This document shows, piece after piece, positions 1 through 13,500 of a stretch of DNA of 46,487 nucleotides; the first letter of the stretch is position 1, and every line of letters starts with the position of its first letter. The position numbers were made by a program, and so were the translations under genes. The notes beneath the pieces were generated by a model that saw nothing but the letters and a program-made list of their open reading frames with translations, made no database searches and had not been told where the DNA came from. The DNA comes from Bacteroidales bacterium (GTDB lineage: Bacteria > Bacteroidota > Bacteroidia > Bacteroidales > P3), in assembly GCA_024681475.1 (NCBI GenBank), contig JAILAT010000059.1, positions 1 through 46,487 of the forward strand, in the 5' to 3' direction.

Positions 1-3000
1 CGTCCCCTCGTGCCGCTGGATGGTGGCCGCTTCGCCACCTCCGACATCAACGAGCTCTATCGTCGCGTCATTATCCGCAACAACCGTCTTAAACGCCTCT
101 TCGAAATCAAGGCTCCCGAAGTCATCATGCGCAACGAGAAGCGTATGCTCCAGGAGTCTGTCGACTCGCTGTTCGACAACAGCCGCAAAGTCTCCAGCGT
201 CAAATCCGACAGCAACCGCTCCCTCAAGTCGCTCTCCGACTCCCTCAAGGGTAAGCAAGGCCGTTTCCGTCAGAACTTGCTGGGTAAACGTGTCGACTAC
301 TCTGGCCGTTCGGTTATTGTCGTCGGACCCGAACTGAAGATGCATGAGTGCGGTCTCCCCAAAGACATGGCTTCCGAGCTGTTCAAACCCTTTATCATCC
401 GCAAACTCCTTGAGCGTGGCTTGGTCAAAACCGTTAAGTCCGCCAAGCGTGTTGTCGACCGTAAAGACCCCGTTGTGTGGGAGATTCTCGAGAACATACT
501 GAAGGGCCATCCTATCATGCTCAACCGAGCACCAACCCTGCACCGTCTGGGTATTCAGGCTTTCCAGCCCAAACTGGTCGAAGGCAAGGCCATCCGTCTG
601 CACCCGCTGGTGTGTACCGGTTTCAACGCCGACTTGGACGGTGACCAGATGGCTGTGCACGTGCCCCTGGGCAATGCCGCCATCCTGGAGGCTCAGCTGC
701 TGATGCTGTCGAGCCACAACATCCTGAACCCTGCCAACGGTGCGCCTATCACAGTGCCGTCGCAGGATATGGTGCTGGGTCTGTACTACATGACCAAACC
801 GCGCCACACCACCGACACTGAGACCGTGGCCGGCGAGGGCAGCTGTTTCTACTCGCCCGAAGAGGTCATCATCGCCCACAACGAGAAACGCGTGGCACTG
901 AATGCATGCATCTCGGTGCGTATGCCCAAGAGCCTGCTCTACGAGGAGGTTCCTGGCGAAGAGGAAGGCACCACCGTGCTGCGTCGCCGCGACGAATATA
1001 GCATGATCCATACCGACCGTTCGTTCATGGAGGTCATCAAGGACAAGAACGGCAACGTGCTGACCGACCGTGACTGCACCTCGCAGGCCGAAATCGACCA
1101 GTGCTGCCGCACCGAGTTCGTGGTGGCCCGCGACAACGAGGGCTGGCCTGTGGTCGACGCCAATGGCCACTACATCAAGACCGACCGTCTGCGCACGACC
1201 GTTGGCCGCGTCATCTTCAACCAGGTGGTGCCCGCCGAATACGGCTACATCAACCAGGTGATGGGCAAGAAGTCGCTGCGCGACATCATCGGCGACCTCT
1301 TCACGCTGTGCGGCAACGCCGTGACGGCCAACTTCCTCGACGACATCAAGAACATGGGTTACCGCATGGCCTTCAAGGGCGGCTTGTCGTTCAACCTGGG
1401 CGACGTGATTATCCCCCAGGAGAAGGAGCAGATGATTGCCCACGCCAACGAGGAGGTCGAGGAGGTGATGTCCCAGTATGCCATGGGTCTTATTACCAAC
1501 AACGAACGTTACAACCACGTTATCGATATTTGGACCAATACCAACAACCAGCTGACCGAGACGCTGATGAAGCGTCTGAAGGTCGACAACCAGGGCTTCA
1601 ACCCCATCTACATGATGTATGACTCGGGTGCCCGTGGTAGTAAGGAGCAGATCCGTCAGCTCAGCGGCATGCGCGGACTGATGGCCAAGCCTCAGAAGGC
1701 TGGTGCCTCCGGCAACGAGATTATCGAGAACCCCATTATCTCGAACTTCAAAGAGGGTCTGTCGGTGTTGGAGTACTTCATCTCTACGCACGGTGCCCGT
1801 AAGGGTCTGGCCGATACCGCTCTGAAGACGGCTGACGCCGGTTACCTGACGCGCCGTCTCGTCGATGTGGCCCACGACGTCATCATCAACGAGGACGACT
1901 GCGGCACGCTGCGCGGCCTGCCCACCACGGCGCTGAAGAAAGGCGAGGATGTGGTTGTCACGCTGACGGAGAAGATTCTGGGCCGTTGCTCGGTGCACGA
2001 CATCTATCATCCGGCTACTGGCGAGATGATCGCCGAGGCGGGTGCCGAGCTGACGGAAGATATCTGCAAGCAGATAGAGGATGCCGGCATCGAAGAGGTG
2101 GAAATCCGCTCGGTGCTGACGTGCGAAGCCAAGCACGGCGTCTGCGCCAAGTGCTACGGTCGCAACCTGGCGACGGGCCACATGGTGCAGAAAGGCGAGG
2201 CCGTCGGCGTTATCGCCGCACAGGCCATCGGCGAGCCTGGTACACAGCTGACGCTGCGTACATTCCACGTCGGTGGTGTGGCCGGTGGCAACATCGGTAC
2301 CACCTCGAGCATCGAGGCACGCCAGCCCGGCCGTCTGGAAATCGACGAGCTCCGCGCCATCCCCTACAAAGACTTTGAAGGCAATGAATACAATATTGTC
2401 ATCGGTCGTTCGGCCGAGATGCGTATCGTCGACCCGAGAACCGACGTCATCCTGTCGTCGGCACTGGTGCCCTACGGCTCCAAACTCTACAAGCTGAGCG
2501 GCTCCGACGTGCAGAAAGGCGACCTCATCGCCGAGTGGGATCCCTACAATGTGGTTATCATCTCCGAGGTTGCCGGTAAGGCCAGCTTCGAGAACGTCAT
2601 CGAGAACGTCACCTACCGTGTGGAGAGCGACTCGCAGACTGGCCTGCAGGACAAGGTCATCATCGAAAGTCGCCAGCGCACCAAGAACCCCACGCTGAAC
2701 GTGGTGGATTTCGAGGGCAACATATTGAAAGTATACGACTTGCCTGTGGGCGCCCACATCGGTGTCGAGCAGGGTCAGGACCTGAAGGCCGGCGACATCC
2801 TCGTGAAGATCCCGCGTAGCTTCGGCAAGGCTGGCGATATCACGGGCGGTCTGCCGCGCGTCACCGAGCTCTTTGAGGCCCGTAACCCGAGCGACCCCGC
2901 CATCGTGGCCGAAATCGACGGTATTGTCTCCGTGGCCAAGAAGCTGAAACGCAACAACCGCGAAATCACCATCACCTCGAAGACCGGCGAGCAGCGCAGC

Positions 3001-3765
3001 TACCTCATCAGCACCTCGAAACAAATCCTGGCGCAGGATCAGGACTACGTGAAGGCCGGCACGCCGCTGAGCGACGGCGCCATCACGCCTGCCGACATTC
3101 TGGCCATCAAGGGCCCGATGAAGGTGCAGGAATACATCGTCAACGAGGTCCAGGATGTGTATCGTCTGCAGGGTGTGAAAATCAACGACAAGCACTTCGA
3201 GGTCATCGTGCGCCAGATGATGCGCAAGGTGGAGATCGAGGATCCGGGCGACACCCGTTACCTGGAGGGCGAGCTGGTCAACAAGCTCGACTTCCACGAG
3301 ACCAACGACGAACTCTTCGGCATGAAGGTGGTGGACGACAAGGGCGACAGCGAGACGCTGGAGAACGGCCAGATGATCACGGCGCGCATGCTGCGCGACG
3401 AGAACTCATCACTGCGCCGCCAGGACAAGCGCCTGGTGACGGCCCGCGACGCCAAGCCGGCTACTGCCAAGCAGATACTGCAAGGTATCACACGTGCTTC
3501 GTTGCAGACCAAGAGCTTCATCAGCGCCGCCTCGTTCCAGGAGACCACCAAGGTGCTCACCGAGGCCGCCATCAACGCCAAACGCGACTACCTGGAGGGC
3601 ATGAAGGAGAACGTCATCGTCGGTCACCTGATCCCTGCCGGTACAGGTCTGCGCGAATATCAGGACCTCGTGGTGGGCAACCTCCACGAGCCTGTGCAGT
3701 CGGAGACTCCCGAGGCTAAGCCCGAGAAGAAAAAGAAGAAAAAAGTAGCTCAGCCGCAGCAGTAG
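1..3765 (+). CDS. rpoC: DNA-directed RNA polymerase subunit beta' (5' end outside window)
   Basis: Catalytic largest subunit of RNA polymerase. The reading frame is open to base 1, so the GTG at 10 is an internal valine and not a start; by comparison with E. coli RpoC about 250 N-terminal residues (zinc ribbon, clamp) are missing. The visible part begins in the conserved [15 protein letters not shown] segment. It contains the active-site NADLDGDQM motif, whose three Mg-binding aspartates are visible codons 211, 213 and 215. The second zinc site is seen as an upstream DDCGT and a downstream [14 protein letters not shown]. The trigger-loop/bridge region is seen as [13 protein letters not shown]. 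The protein ends in a Lys-rich tail ([13 protein letters not shown]). A strong terminator starts 16 bases after the stop codon. Identity is certain. Confidence 0.98.
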   Translation, partial: RPLVPLDGGRFATSDINELYRRVIIRNNRLKRLFEIKAPEVIMRNEKRMLQESVDSLFDNSRKVSSVKSDSNRSLKSLSDSLKGKQGRFRQNLLGKRVDYSGRSVIVVGPELKMHECGLPKDMASELFKPFIIRKLLERGLVKTVKSAKRVVDRKDPVVWEILENILKGHPIMLNRAPTLHRLGIQAFQPKLVEGKAIRLHPLVCTGFNADLDGDQMAVHVPLGNAAILEAQLLMLSSHNILNPANGAPITVPSQDMVLGLYYMTKPRHTTDTETVAGEGSCFYSPEEVIIAHNEKRVALNACISVRMPKSLLYEEVPGEEEGTTVLRRRDEYSMIHTDRSFMEVIKDKNGNVLTDRDCTSQAEIDQCCRTEFVVARDNEGWPVVDANGHYIKTDRLRTTVGRVIFNQVVPAEYGYINQVMGKKSLRDIIGDLFTLCGNAVTANFLDDIKNMGYRMAFKGGLSFNLGDVIIPQEKEQMIAHANEEVEEVMSQYAMGLITNNERYNHVIDIWTNTNNQLTETLMKRLKVDNQGFNPIYMMYDSGARGSKEQIRQLSGMRGLMAKPQKAGASGNEIIENPIISNFKEGLSVLEYFISTHGARKGLADTALKTADAGYLTRRLVDVAHDVIINEDDCGTLRGLPTTALKKGEDVVVTLTEKILGRCSVHDIYHPATGEMIAEAGAELTEDICKQIEDAGIEEVEIRSVLTCEAKHGVCAKCYGRNLATGHMVQKGEAVGVIAAQAIGEPGTQLTLRTFHVGGVAGGNIGTTSSIEARQPGRLEIDELRAIPYKDFEGNEYNIVIGRSAEMRIVDPRTDVILSSALVPYGSKLYKLSGSDVQKGDLIAEWDPYNVVIISEVAGKASFENVIENVTYRVESDSQTGLQDKVIIESRQRTKNPTLNVVDFEGNILKVYDLPVGAHIGVEQGQDLKAGDILVKIPRSFGKAGDITGGLPRVTELFEARNPSDPAIVAEIDGIVSVAKKLKRNNREITITSKTGEQRSYLISTSKQILAQDQDYVKAGTPLSDGAITPADILAIKGPMKVQEYIVNEVQDVYRLQGVKINDKHFEVIVRQMMRKVEIEDPGDTRYLEGELVNKLDFHETNDELFGMKVVDDKGDSETLENGQMITARMLRDENSSLRRQDKRLVTARDAKPATAKQILQGITRASLQTKSFISAASFQETTKVLTEAAINAKRDYLEGMKENVIVGHLIPAGTGLREYQDLVVGNLHEPVQSETPEAKPEKKKKKKVAQPQQ

Positions 3766-3780
3766 TTGAGCGACCCGATG

Positions 3781-3822
3781 TGTATGGTGGGCAGCGTACG
3801 CCGCCCACCATACATTTTTTTT
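3781..3822 (+). terminator. rho-independent terminator after rpoC
   Basis: Perfect 12-bp inverted repeat (3781-3792 with 3803-3814), 10-base loop, followed directly by eight T residues. It closes the rpoC transcription unit. The DUF3467 gene starts only 26 bases beyond it, so that gene needs read-through or a promoter within the short gap. Confidence 0.9.
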
Positions 3823-3847
3823 GTAAAAATCATAGAAACAATACATT

Positions 3848-4159
3848 ATGGTACAAGAGAACAAGAACCAGATGAACCTCACTATCAGCGAGGAGGTGTC
3901 GAAAGGAACCTATAGCAACTTGGTGGTGCTGACGCATTCGCCCGCCGAATTCATCCTCGATTTTGCCCAGGCACTGCCGGGCACCAACAGCCCTGTGGTG
4001 CGCCAGCGCATCGTGATGGCCCCCGTTCATGCCAAACGACTGTTTATGGCTCTGAGCGAAAACATCAACAAGTACGAGAAACAATTCGGCACCATCACGG
4101 AGCCCGGCATGTCGCAGGATGCCGTGATGTTCGACGCGCTGCCTCAAGGCAAGGCATAA
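3848..4159 (+). CDS. DUF3467 family protein
   Basis: Small cytoplasmic protein of 103 residues without signal peptide or membrane segment. The body, from NLTISEEVSKGTYSNLVVLTHS through DFAQALPG to a helical PVHAKRLFMALSENI stretch, matches the DUF3467 family, which commonly sits directly after rpoC in Bacteroidota. That conserved position suggests a link to transcription, but no function is established. Start: ATG at 3848, in a short AT-rich leader. It is bracketed by two terminators (3781-3822 and 4191-4217). The family call is from sequence pattern and context. Confidence 0.88.
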   Translation: MVQENKNQMNLTISEEVSKGTYSNLVVLTHSPAEFILDFAQALPGTNSPVVRQRIVMAPVHAKRLFMALSENINKYEKQFGTITEPGMSQDAVMFDALPQGKA

Positions 4160-4190
4160 AGTGCATGGAACATGATAGTTATGAGTTATG

Positions 4191-4217
4191 AGCACCGCCA
4201 ATGGCGGTGCTTTTTTT
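4191..4217 (+). terminator. rho-independent terminator after the DUF3467 gene
   Basis: Perfect 9-bp stem (4191-4199 with 4203-4211), AAT loop, and a T-run at 4211-4217. It separates the rpoC neighbourhood from the giant surface-protein locus. Confidence 0.88.
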
Positions 4218-4281
4218 GTTCTCAGGAGTGCGTGAAAGTGGGCGGAAATTATAAAAAAAACTTAAAAATGGTAAGATTTTG

Positions 4282-4312
4282 TTTGGTGTTTTCTGTATTT
4301 TGTGTATCTTTG
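4282..4312 (+). promoter_or_regulatory. Bacteroidota-type promoter of the giant surface-protein locus
   Basis: A TTTG at 4282-4285 and a TATCTTTG at 4305-4312 are 19 bases apart, matching the -33/-7 consensus (TTTG, 19-21 bases, TAnnTTTG) known from Bacteroides. The expected transcription start near 4318 gives a 5' leader of about 225 bases before the ATG at 4545. Confidence 0.75.
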
Positions 4313-4317
4313 TATAT

Positions 4318-4544
4318 TTGTTAAAAGACTCATTGTAGGGCGAAGTCTTCTCTAAGGCACTGATTCCATGTGTTGTAAGGAGAAAATATAGGCTATTTGC
4401 GAGGTAGAAAAATGCCCAAAAATATGATGAAAGTGCGAAGGAAGCCATATTGGCGTTGAGAAATTGGGCAGCGAGGTCGGGAGAAGAAAGAAACCCCAGG
4501 TGAATTGAAACATAAAGCGTTGAAATAAAAATAGTTAAAATACA
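4318..4544 (+). other. long 5' leader of the giant gene, with a 15-codon basic mini-ORF
   Basis: This stretch has no long ORF. It contains a possible mini-ORF at 4412-4459 (MPKNMMKVRRKPYWR, stop TGA), preceded by a purine-rich GAGG six bases before its ATG. No strong terminator-like hairpin was seen between the mini-ORF and the ATG at 4545. The leader is unusually long for the neighbourhood, and could act in translational control or contain a leader peptide. It could equally be plain untranslated sequence with a chance ORF. Confidence 0.3.
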
Positions 4545-7500
4545 ATGGAAAACCACAAAAGAGCGAAGATAGGACTACGGGCGGCGCTGATGTTGCTGTC
4601 GGCAGTCCTTGTGTGTACGGCTGGCCATGCTCAGTCGCGCCCGACAGTGAAGGGCAGCGTGTATGGCGGAGGCCGTATGGCCGACGTTGACGGCTCGACG
4701 CTGGTAACCGTGGTGAACTGTAAGCCTGCTGACGACGGTGCAAACTGTGGTCAATACGGTGTACAACAGGTGTTTGGCGGTAACGACATAGCCGGTCAGG
4801 TGAAGTCGGAGACCCCCAACGCCAATAGCCATTCGGGCACGGAGGTTGTTGTCGGTACTGACGCGACAACCAACGAGATACGCATTGGCTCGGTGTACGG
4901 CGGCGGCAACGGTTACTACACTTACGGCACGTCGAACGACGTATCGGCCTCGAATGCAGCCATCAGCGTGGTGGGCGGCGTCAACACTGTTGCCAATGCC
5001 ACGTCGGTGAAGAACTACAACGGAGAAGGCAGTGCGGTGGCCACCCTGTCGGCAGCTGCAGCGGTGCCTGCTTCGGTTCGTACCTTTGTGACCATTGGTA
5101 GGAACAATGCAACTAACACTTCTCCCAGTGCCTACGAGTACATTGACTCCGTGTTTGGCGGAGCCAAGAATGCCTACCTGACGGGTGCCACCGTCGACGG
5201 CGACGGCACGAGCGTCATCATCAACGGCGGTACGTTGTATGCTGTCTTTGGTGGCAACAATGTGGGTGGTGGACAGCCTGCCAACACGCGGCAGCTCATC
5301 ACCGTGAATGGCACCAAGAGCAACACCAATTCGGTGAACATGGGTACTTTCAACTATGCCTACGACGACGGTCTTTCGAGATGTGTCGGCACGGGCACCC
5401 ATGGCATCCGCTATCTCTTTGGCGGCGGCAATGCTGTGGCGGCGCAGAAAGTGACAATGAATATCTATGGCGGCCAGATAGATACCTGCTTTGCCGGCGG
5501 CAACTCGGGTACCGTGGCTGCAACCACTGTTAATGTGAACATTGGAAGCGTGGCGGGCATGACCAACACGCCGAAATATGATTTTGAGCACTCTCCCTAC
5601 TACACTACGCCGGTGGCTTACAGCCCCAGTACGAGCGTCTATGATATCCGCTGCCTCTTCGGCGGCAACAATGTGACACCCATGGCGGTGCTACCTACCC
5701 TGAATCTTGTCAAGGGTGGCATCCATAACGTGTACGGTGGCGGCAACAAGGGCGCCATGACGGGTTCGGAGGCCTACGCTGACAACGTGAACAAAGAGGC
5801 TGGTTCGGCGGCGACAAACAGCAACCGAAGCACCTATGTCTATGTCAATAGTTCCAACATTCTTATCGATACCCTCTACGGTGGCGGCCAGAGTGCCGGC
5901 ACCAGCTACGACACCTATGTGGAAATTGCTGAAGGCAAGGTCGGTACCGTGTTTGGCGGTACCAACATCCAAGGCACCATTCCGAATACTGCCAAGAGTA
6001 ACGTGTATGTGCAAGGCGGCACGGTCTATGAGGCCGTGTTTGGAGGCTCCAACGGTTTCTACCGCTGCCTGAACGACGCCGAGACACACTATCAGGGCGG
6101 TACGCGCAACTACCTGTACGACAAAACCGGCGATGCCGGAGACGACAACCTCTACAATGAATTGGGTGGTTTGACCATCCCCTATATCTGGAACACCGAT
6201 GTGCTGGTTGTTACCGGTGCCACGGTGAAAGGCAAAGTGTATGCCGGTGGCAACAATGCCCCTGTGGGTAGCAAGAGCACCGGCGGCGGTGTGGCCAAGG
6301 TCCATGTGACCGGTGGTACCATCGGCACCGGCACGGGCACCGGCTCGACGGCCTCGATCAGCGACGGCCTGGAAGGCTCGGTGTTCGGCGGCGGCAACAT
6401 GACCAGTGTCTACGGTTACAACGACGTACTCATCACGGGTACCAGTACCAATACGAAAATTTACGGTGACGTGTATGGTGGCAACGACAAGAACGGTCAG
6501 GTGACCGGTCAGGGTCGTACGGGTACCTCTTCGGTGGCTGCCGCCGACGGCAGCTCGCTGAACAACCCGACCATCACCGTGGGCAACACCATCGCGCTGA
6601 GTGCCTCCAACGCCGCCAGCTATGTGAAGCTGACGGGCACGCCGACCATTGCCGGCTCGGTGTACGGCGGCGGCAACGGTAACTATAACTATTATACCCA
6701 CTATGCCGACATCTTGGTTGCCAACGATGGTGGCCGCGAAGATGTGGTGTCGTGCAGCACCAGTCTGCCCGACCAGACCTCTTCGTTTGTCGACGTGATG
6801 CTTGACGAAGGTGCCTATGCGCACCGCGTGTATGCCGGCGGCAACTATGCCACGGTGAGCTCGAGTGCCATGGTGTGGCTGAACAACACCACCAAGACCG
6901 GCACCGCCGAGGTGGGTGCCATTTTCGGCGGCAACAACATGGTGGCCATGAATGCCGTTCCCGAGGTGGTGCTGCTGAAAGGCCAGGTGGGTCGTGTGTA
7001 TGGCGGCGGCAACCAGGGTGACATGACCGGTTCGCACTCCTTCGGCCTGCTGCCGTTGAGCACCTACATAGCCATGACCTCCAGCGAGGTGGAAGTGACT
7101 GGTAACATTTACGGCGGCTGCAACTCGGCCGACGTGACCAACCATACATATGTATATATTACTAAAGGCACCGTCAATGGCAAAATCTTCGGTGGCAACG
7201 ATGCCGCCGGCGAGGTTGAGGAGAGCCACGTGGTGGTGGAAGGTGAGCCTGGCTTGGTGTTGGGCGACATCTACGGTGGTGGCAACGGCGACTATGCTGT
7301 GACCGTTCATCCCACTATTGCCAATGCCTACTCGGTGTCCACCAGTGAGGATTATCTGGGCCTTGGTGGTATGGAGCCTGTATCGATGACCACATTGAAA
7401 GGTCGTCCTTACGTCGGTACCACGCATGTCACGCTGACCGGTACGGCTACCATTAATGGCAACGTCTATGGTGGCGGCGTCAGCGGCGACTGCGAAGACA

Positions 7501-10500
7501 CCTATGTGACCATCGGTGAAAGCGGCGCTGGTGCCACTGCCAACCTCACTTTCGGCGGCATGATCTTCGGCGGTGGCCAGGGCTATTTGGCCAACATGGG
7601 TATCCAGACTTGTACTGACTGTAAGAAATACTACGGTGTGGCGCAGCTCGACGGTTCCGGCAACGTGACCTACGGCAACTCCACCGACCCGGGCAGCACC
7701 ATCACCGCTATGGGTAACATCTTGGGTACCGTCCACCTGGACATCTATCGCATCAAGGAGATGACGGGACGCTCCACCATCTTTGGCGGCGGCCATGCCG
7801 GCAATGTGAAGGATGTCGAGCTGACGCTACATCCCACGATGACCACTCCGCTGGGATCCATCTACCTGGGCTGCCTGGCTAGCGATGTGCAAGGCACCAC
7901 CCATGGTGTGTTTAACGGATATACGCCTCCCAGCGGTTCCTTGATTGACACCATTTATGGCGGCAACGACTTCACGGGTCTGTGCAACCACACCGACCTG
8001 CAGGTGAACAGTGGCGCCTACACGTTACTCTTCGGCGCCGGCAACGGCGACTACCAGTACTACGAGTGGTTACAGGATCGCCTGGATCCCGAAGATGCCA
8101 CTGTCAGCCCCTATAAGGATGCCAAAGACTGGGCCCGCGTGCAGGGAACTACAATCAACAATGCCTCTGACTGGAGCACCATCTTCTCCGACGCTGTCGC
8201 CAATCCTTATCCTGACGGCTTCGTCACCGCCGGCCAGTGCGCCGACACGGTGCCCTACAGCATGCGTGTGGATATAGAGATTAATGATGGTACCTTCTTT
8301 GACAATGTGTATGGTGGCGGAAATATGGGTCTGGTCGGCAACCGCGACTTGGATCCTGCCAATGTGGCCGACGCTGACAAGGGTGTCGTCATCATGAATG
8401 TTCATGGTGGCCACTTCTCGCGCCACATCTTCACAGGCGCTTGCGGTCGTCCCGACATGCGCGGCTGGTATTTCCTGGGCGAAGACGCCTCGAACAAGAA
8501 ACGCAGCAACAACGACGGTTCGCAGGCTAGCCAGCGAACCGTGGACTATGATGCTCTTGCCGGCACGGGCAAACTGCTGGGCAAGCAGCTGATATACGGC
8601 TTCAAAGAGTTTAACATGGATGGTGGCACGGTGGACTTCAGCGTGTACGGCGGCAGTGAGGCTGTCGACGACGGCTATCCCTTCGAGTGCCGCGACTATC
8701 AGGAAGTGGCTGGCGTGCTGCAGACAACCTTGCGTCCCTCCACAGTGCTGAACATCACCGGCGGTATCATCGACAAGAGTGTCTACGGCGGCGGCTACCA
8801 AGGTAATATCTACGGTTCGGTGTTTGTCAACATCGGCCTCGACGCTGTGAACGACAGTCCTGTGTGGACCAATAAATATCCGCTGAGCATAGGTTCTGAC
8901 GATTCAAACACCATGGCCAGCTTCAAGCCCACCATGTCCATCGGCTCGGTGCTGACGCTGGGTGCTTCGGTGTTCAACGCCAGTGACTGGGGCGACGCCG
9001 GTGCCACTGCCTACTTCTACATGCGCGGTGTGTATGGCGGAGAGACCAACATGCTCGTCGACGGCGAGGGCTACAACACCTCGTCGGCCGTGTCGTCGAA
9101 ACCCAGCATGGATATCCACTACAGCCTCTATGGTGCCGGCACTTCGACCGAGGGTGGCGACTTCAACCGTCTCATCACCGTGCGCCACTATGGCGACTAT
9201 GTGTGCCCCGAGCCTTCGAAATCGCTCTTCTCCATCCAACGTGCTGACAAGGTGATACTTGACCATGTGTACTTGACGCTGCGCGGCGAGCAGGATGCCT
9301 ACACCAGCTATGCCACGCCGAGCTACGGCCTGTGCCGTATCGACACGCTGATTTTCCGCATCGACAATATCATCCTCCTGCAGGCTCCGGCTGTATACAT
9401 TGGCAACCTGGTGAGCATGAAGGACGATGAGGTGTATGAGATTTCCAACACGTCGCATCTATATACTAATGAACCAATTATTAGTAATGCAGATCCGGAG
9501 ATTTATGTCACCGCTGCCAACAGCGAATATTTGGCTAACGACTTCTACGATAACTTGATGCCTCTCGATCCCAGCACCGCCTGCCAGACAGAGGACTACT
9601 GCACCAACAATGTGAACATCTGCGACAAGGTGCCCACCTCGCGCGGCAGCGTCGGCGAGCCTGGCGCCTTCAACGTGCTGATGATGATGAACGGCTCCTA
9701 TGTCAAGGTGTCACCCTTCCAGGACATCGCACCCGTGGACCACGTGGATGATCCCGGTGAGCACTGGGGCCATGTCTATGGCTATATGTACCTGCAAGAC
9801 CAGGATAACACGCAGAACTATGTCTACTCGCACGACAACCTTACGTCGGGCTTCACCGCAGATGGCGGTTTCATCAGCCCCTGCTCGTGCGACAACGTGG
9901 AAGATGCCACCTATGACAAAGAGCGCGTCTATACCAACGTGGGTGGCCACACCTACCGTACTTGGCGTGTGGGCAAGAACCAGGGTTCTCGCCGCCGCGC
10001 CATCACCTTGGTTGCCAATGTGATTCCCGACGGTGTGCTGAACGACAGTATCGCTTGGTACAACCTGGTGGACGACGATAGCAACCCCGCAACGCCGATG
10101 GTGCAACAGTCCAAGACTTTCACTCTGACGCACTATTCGGGCTCCACGGAGACTGCTACCCTGGGAACTCACGGCAACGAGTTGGCCTACGCCACCGCCA
10201 CGCTGGAGCTTCCGCCGTCGAACACGGGTAACTTCTACGTTATCAACTCGGTGGCAATCGATGCCGACAACGGCGGCCAGCTGTCGCTGGTTGATCAGGC
10301 CTATATGGGCGGCACCGACTTCTTCGGCATGGTATCGGGTGTGAACGCGTTGACCAACGAGCCCAAGGACATTACCCAGATTGTAAACAACCCCAACTAT
10401 ACCTTCGGCCTATCATTCAACAATGGCAATTACTTCAGCACCGGATGCTGGAACGATACCATGGGTAGCCGTTTGCCCCAACAGGTGACCGGTGGCGGCG

Positions 10501-13500
10501 AGGAGCGTAGCCTTGTCGACGGAAATGGTGACCGCTACTCATGCTGGCCGCAGACACTGATTTCGGGTTCCACCTACCTGACGCGTAACGGCGGTTACAT
10601 CTCGAATGCTGTTGACGGCGTGGGCGTTATCCCCACCATGAATTTCACCCTGCTGTACAGCACTAATCTGAGTACCAGCATCAGTCGCGACGTGAAGTTT
10701 ACCTTCCATGAGTTTAAACCAGATGGTACCTATGTGGGACCTGTGGAGGTGACGGTGAACATCAATACGGTGCTGTCCGACTTCGAACAGTTGGAGTGCC
10801 CCGTGCTGGCCATGTACAACGAGGGAGTCTCCAACAAGTATGTGCGTAGTGTGACCATTCCTGCCTCGTTCCAGCAGCGAGACATCTATCTGGCCAACGT
10901 GGAGTGGTACATGAATCCCACCGTGGTGGCTTATGGCGAGGGTGTGCATGCCAACGATTTCCACATCCAGTCGCGCGAGACTGCGGTGTCCGACAACAAC
11001 CATTTCGGCTTCTATGTAAAACCATCAGAGCATTCGTCGGAGAATGTGAGTAACATTCTGGGTTGGTATGCCGTCAAGGATTCCTTCGATGTGTATAGTT
11101 TAGCCACGGCAGCTTACCAGCGCTACACCGGCACGTCGAACGTTCCCGACCAGGTGACCTATAACAGTGGCACTGTGGTGAGAGGCGACGGTGTGACCTA
11201 CGACAATATGACCGCAGCCTTTGGCGCCGGCGGTGAGCATAACCCCGAGAACGGCCTCTGGATAGGCACATTGGACGGTCGTGCCGCTGCGACATTGGAG
11301 GTGTCGATGAACTTCGACGGCTTGCAAATCTACCACACGCACTTCTCGGCAGGTGATCCGGGTCCCTTGGCCTATGTGAACCTGACATTCAAGTATGTGA
11401 ACACCAAAGCCACGTTGTCGGCAGGCAACTATGTGGCCAAGACAGGATACTTCAACGTGCTGGTGGCATTGCGCACCCGCGAATCGGGCGACACCATCTA
11501 TCTGGCCGAAGACTACCTTCTGTCGCGCACTCCCACTGGAGGCAGCAGCCCCTTGACGATGCATTCCTATGAGTATCATAGGGCTCCTGTAAAAATGGCG
11601 GCCACCTATGGTAGCTACTATGCCGACTCTGCCGCGGCATTGGCTGTCTTACTGAATCCTACTACCGACGCAGATCGCCGTCGTATTGAAACTGTTCTGG
11701 AAGAGCTGTATGCCAGCGAGTTGTCGCAAGAGAGCCTCCAGGCCGACTACATCCGTAACAATCCTGACTACTACCTGACCAGCATTGTGCCGGCCATGAA
11801 AATATACCGTGAGGGCGACGTCATCGATATCATGCAGACGCTGAACTATTCCAGCGTGGGTGCCACGACAATCAACTTCGGCGGCGACGAGTCGTACCCG
11901 TTGCAGATTATCCGCTACTCGGGCAGCCACTACAAATTCCCCACGGCGGCCTGTGCGCTCTACGACCCGATGTTCAATGTCAACGGAGGCCAGTTGGCCA
12001 TGCACGACGTGCTGCTGAACGGCAGCGGCTGCACCCGCCAGAAGAGCCAACTGGTTGGAGAGTATAATGCCCCTGTACACGGTGATAGAACCCAAGTGAA
12101 TGGTGTCTCCTATTGTGACCACTATCCGCGTACGCGCACATTCCTCTTTGCCAATGCGCCGATGGTGAACTGCACCAACGGCGGCACGGTGAACCTCAGC
12201 CGCAATGTGCGAATGACCAATAACTTCAACAAGAGCAAGAACACCGGTACGGCAGGCGACGGCTACAGCGAGCTTGATGAATCGTCTGACAGACTGTTCA
12301 TGGGCGGTGGCGCTGTGGCGGTGACCGACAATGGCAAGGTGCTGCTGGGCAATGGCGCCCATATCTACGACAACGCAGTGGTTGACTGGGGTGAGGATGG
12401 CTATTTGCCGCTGAACTATGGCGGTGCCATCTATGTCGACGGCGGCCAGCTGACGCTGGGTACCAGCGACAAGGAGTCGACCTTCGACGTGAGCCGCAAC
12501 TTCTATATGCGCAATGTCAGCCCGTTGGCCACGACGACCACCAACCTGGTGAGCGGTACGCCGATGAGCGACACCGCTACGCTGCGCAACGCGCTGTTCA
12601 GAGGGGTGATTAGAGCTGCTGGTACCGTCCACCAGTTCAGTGCCTTCGAGATAGACACCGCATCGCATATCAACAACTACTCGCTGAGCAATGTGTACCT
12701 GACCCGCAAGCCCTGGACGGTTCCCGCCCCGGCAGTGTGTGTGACCCAAGACGACGGCACCATCAGTGCCAGCGACATTGAGGACCATGCCAAGGTGCAG
12801 GGCGATGCGCAGAGCGACGTGATACTCTTTGTCTGCGAGATGACCGACGATTCGCGCGTGGGTATCAGCAAATGGTTCCCGGGCTACGAATACACGCACA
12901 CCTCGTCGGCCAGTGAGCATCTCGACTGCGACGTGCCGCGCGACACCATCGTTGTGGCACGCCCGACGACGACCAACGAGACCCTTACGGACCGTGTCTT
13001 CAAGGCCAACGTGTTCTTCAACGACTCGTCGTTCTACTCGGCCAACTCGATGTTCACGAAGATATACCCCGAGGTGAACTACAACAGGGCATCGCTATCG
13101 CCGACCTATGATGACAATGTGTGGGTCTTCTTCCATGGCTCGCTGAATGCCTACAGCATCTACTTCCAGCGTTGTGCCACCTTCGGCAAGGGCGCGCTGC
13201 CCAAGCTTAGCGAGACGTGCGACGACCAGCGTGTGGTGCTGAAGAACTATGGCGACACCATCTACTTCTGCCAGAACCCTGTGGCTACCTGTATGGCCAG
13301 TACGGACACCGTCTTCTTCCGCGTGGGTGGCGGTTTCTTCCCCTACACTTACAAGTGGGTGGACAGCACGGCGAAGTTCAATACGCCCTCCGAGCCCGTT
13401 GTGGATATGCGTGAGCGTATGACCTTCGGCAGCAACTCCACGGTGATGTCTGACCCCAACCTGGTCAGCCTGGCCCAGCGTGACACCTTCATGCTGCGCA

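Noticed and set aside
7140..7170. Short AT-rich patches inside the giant gene (also near 9455-9490).
   Set aside because: They are in frame, encode normal repeat residues, and show no other sign of insertion or transfer.
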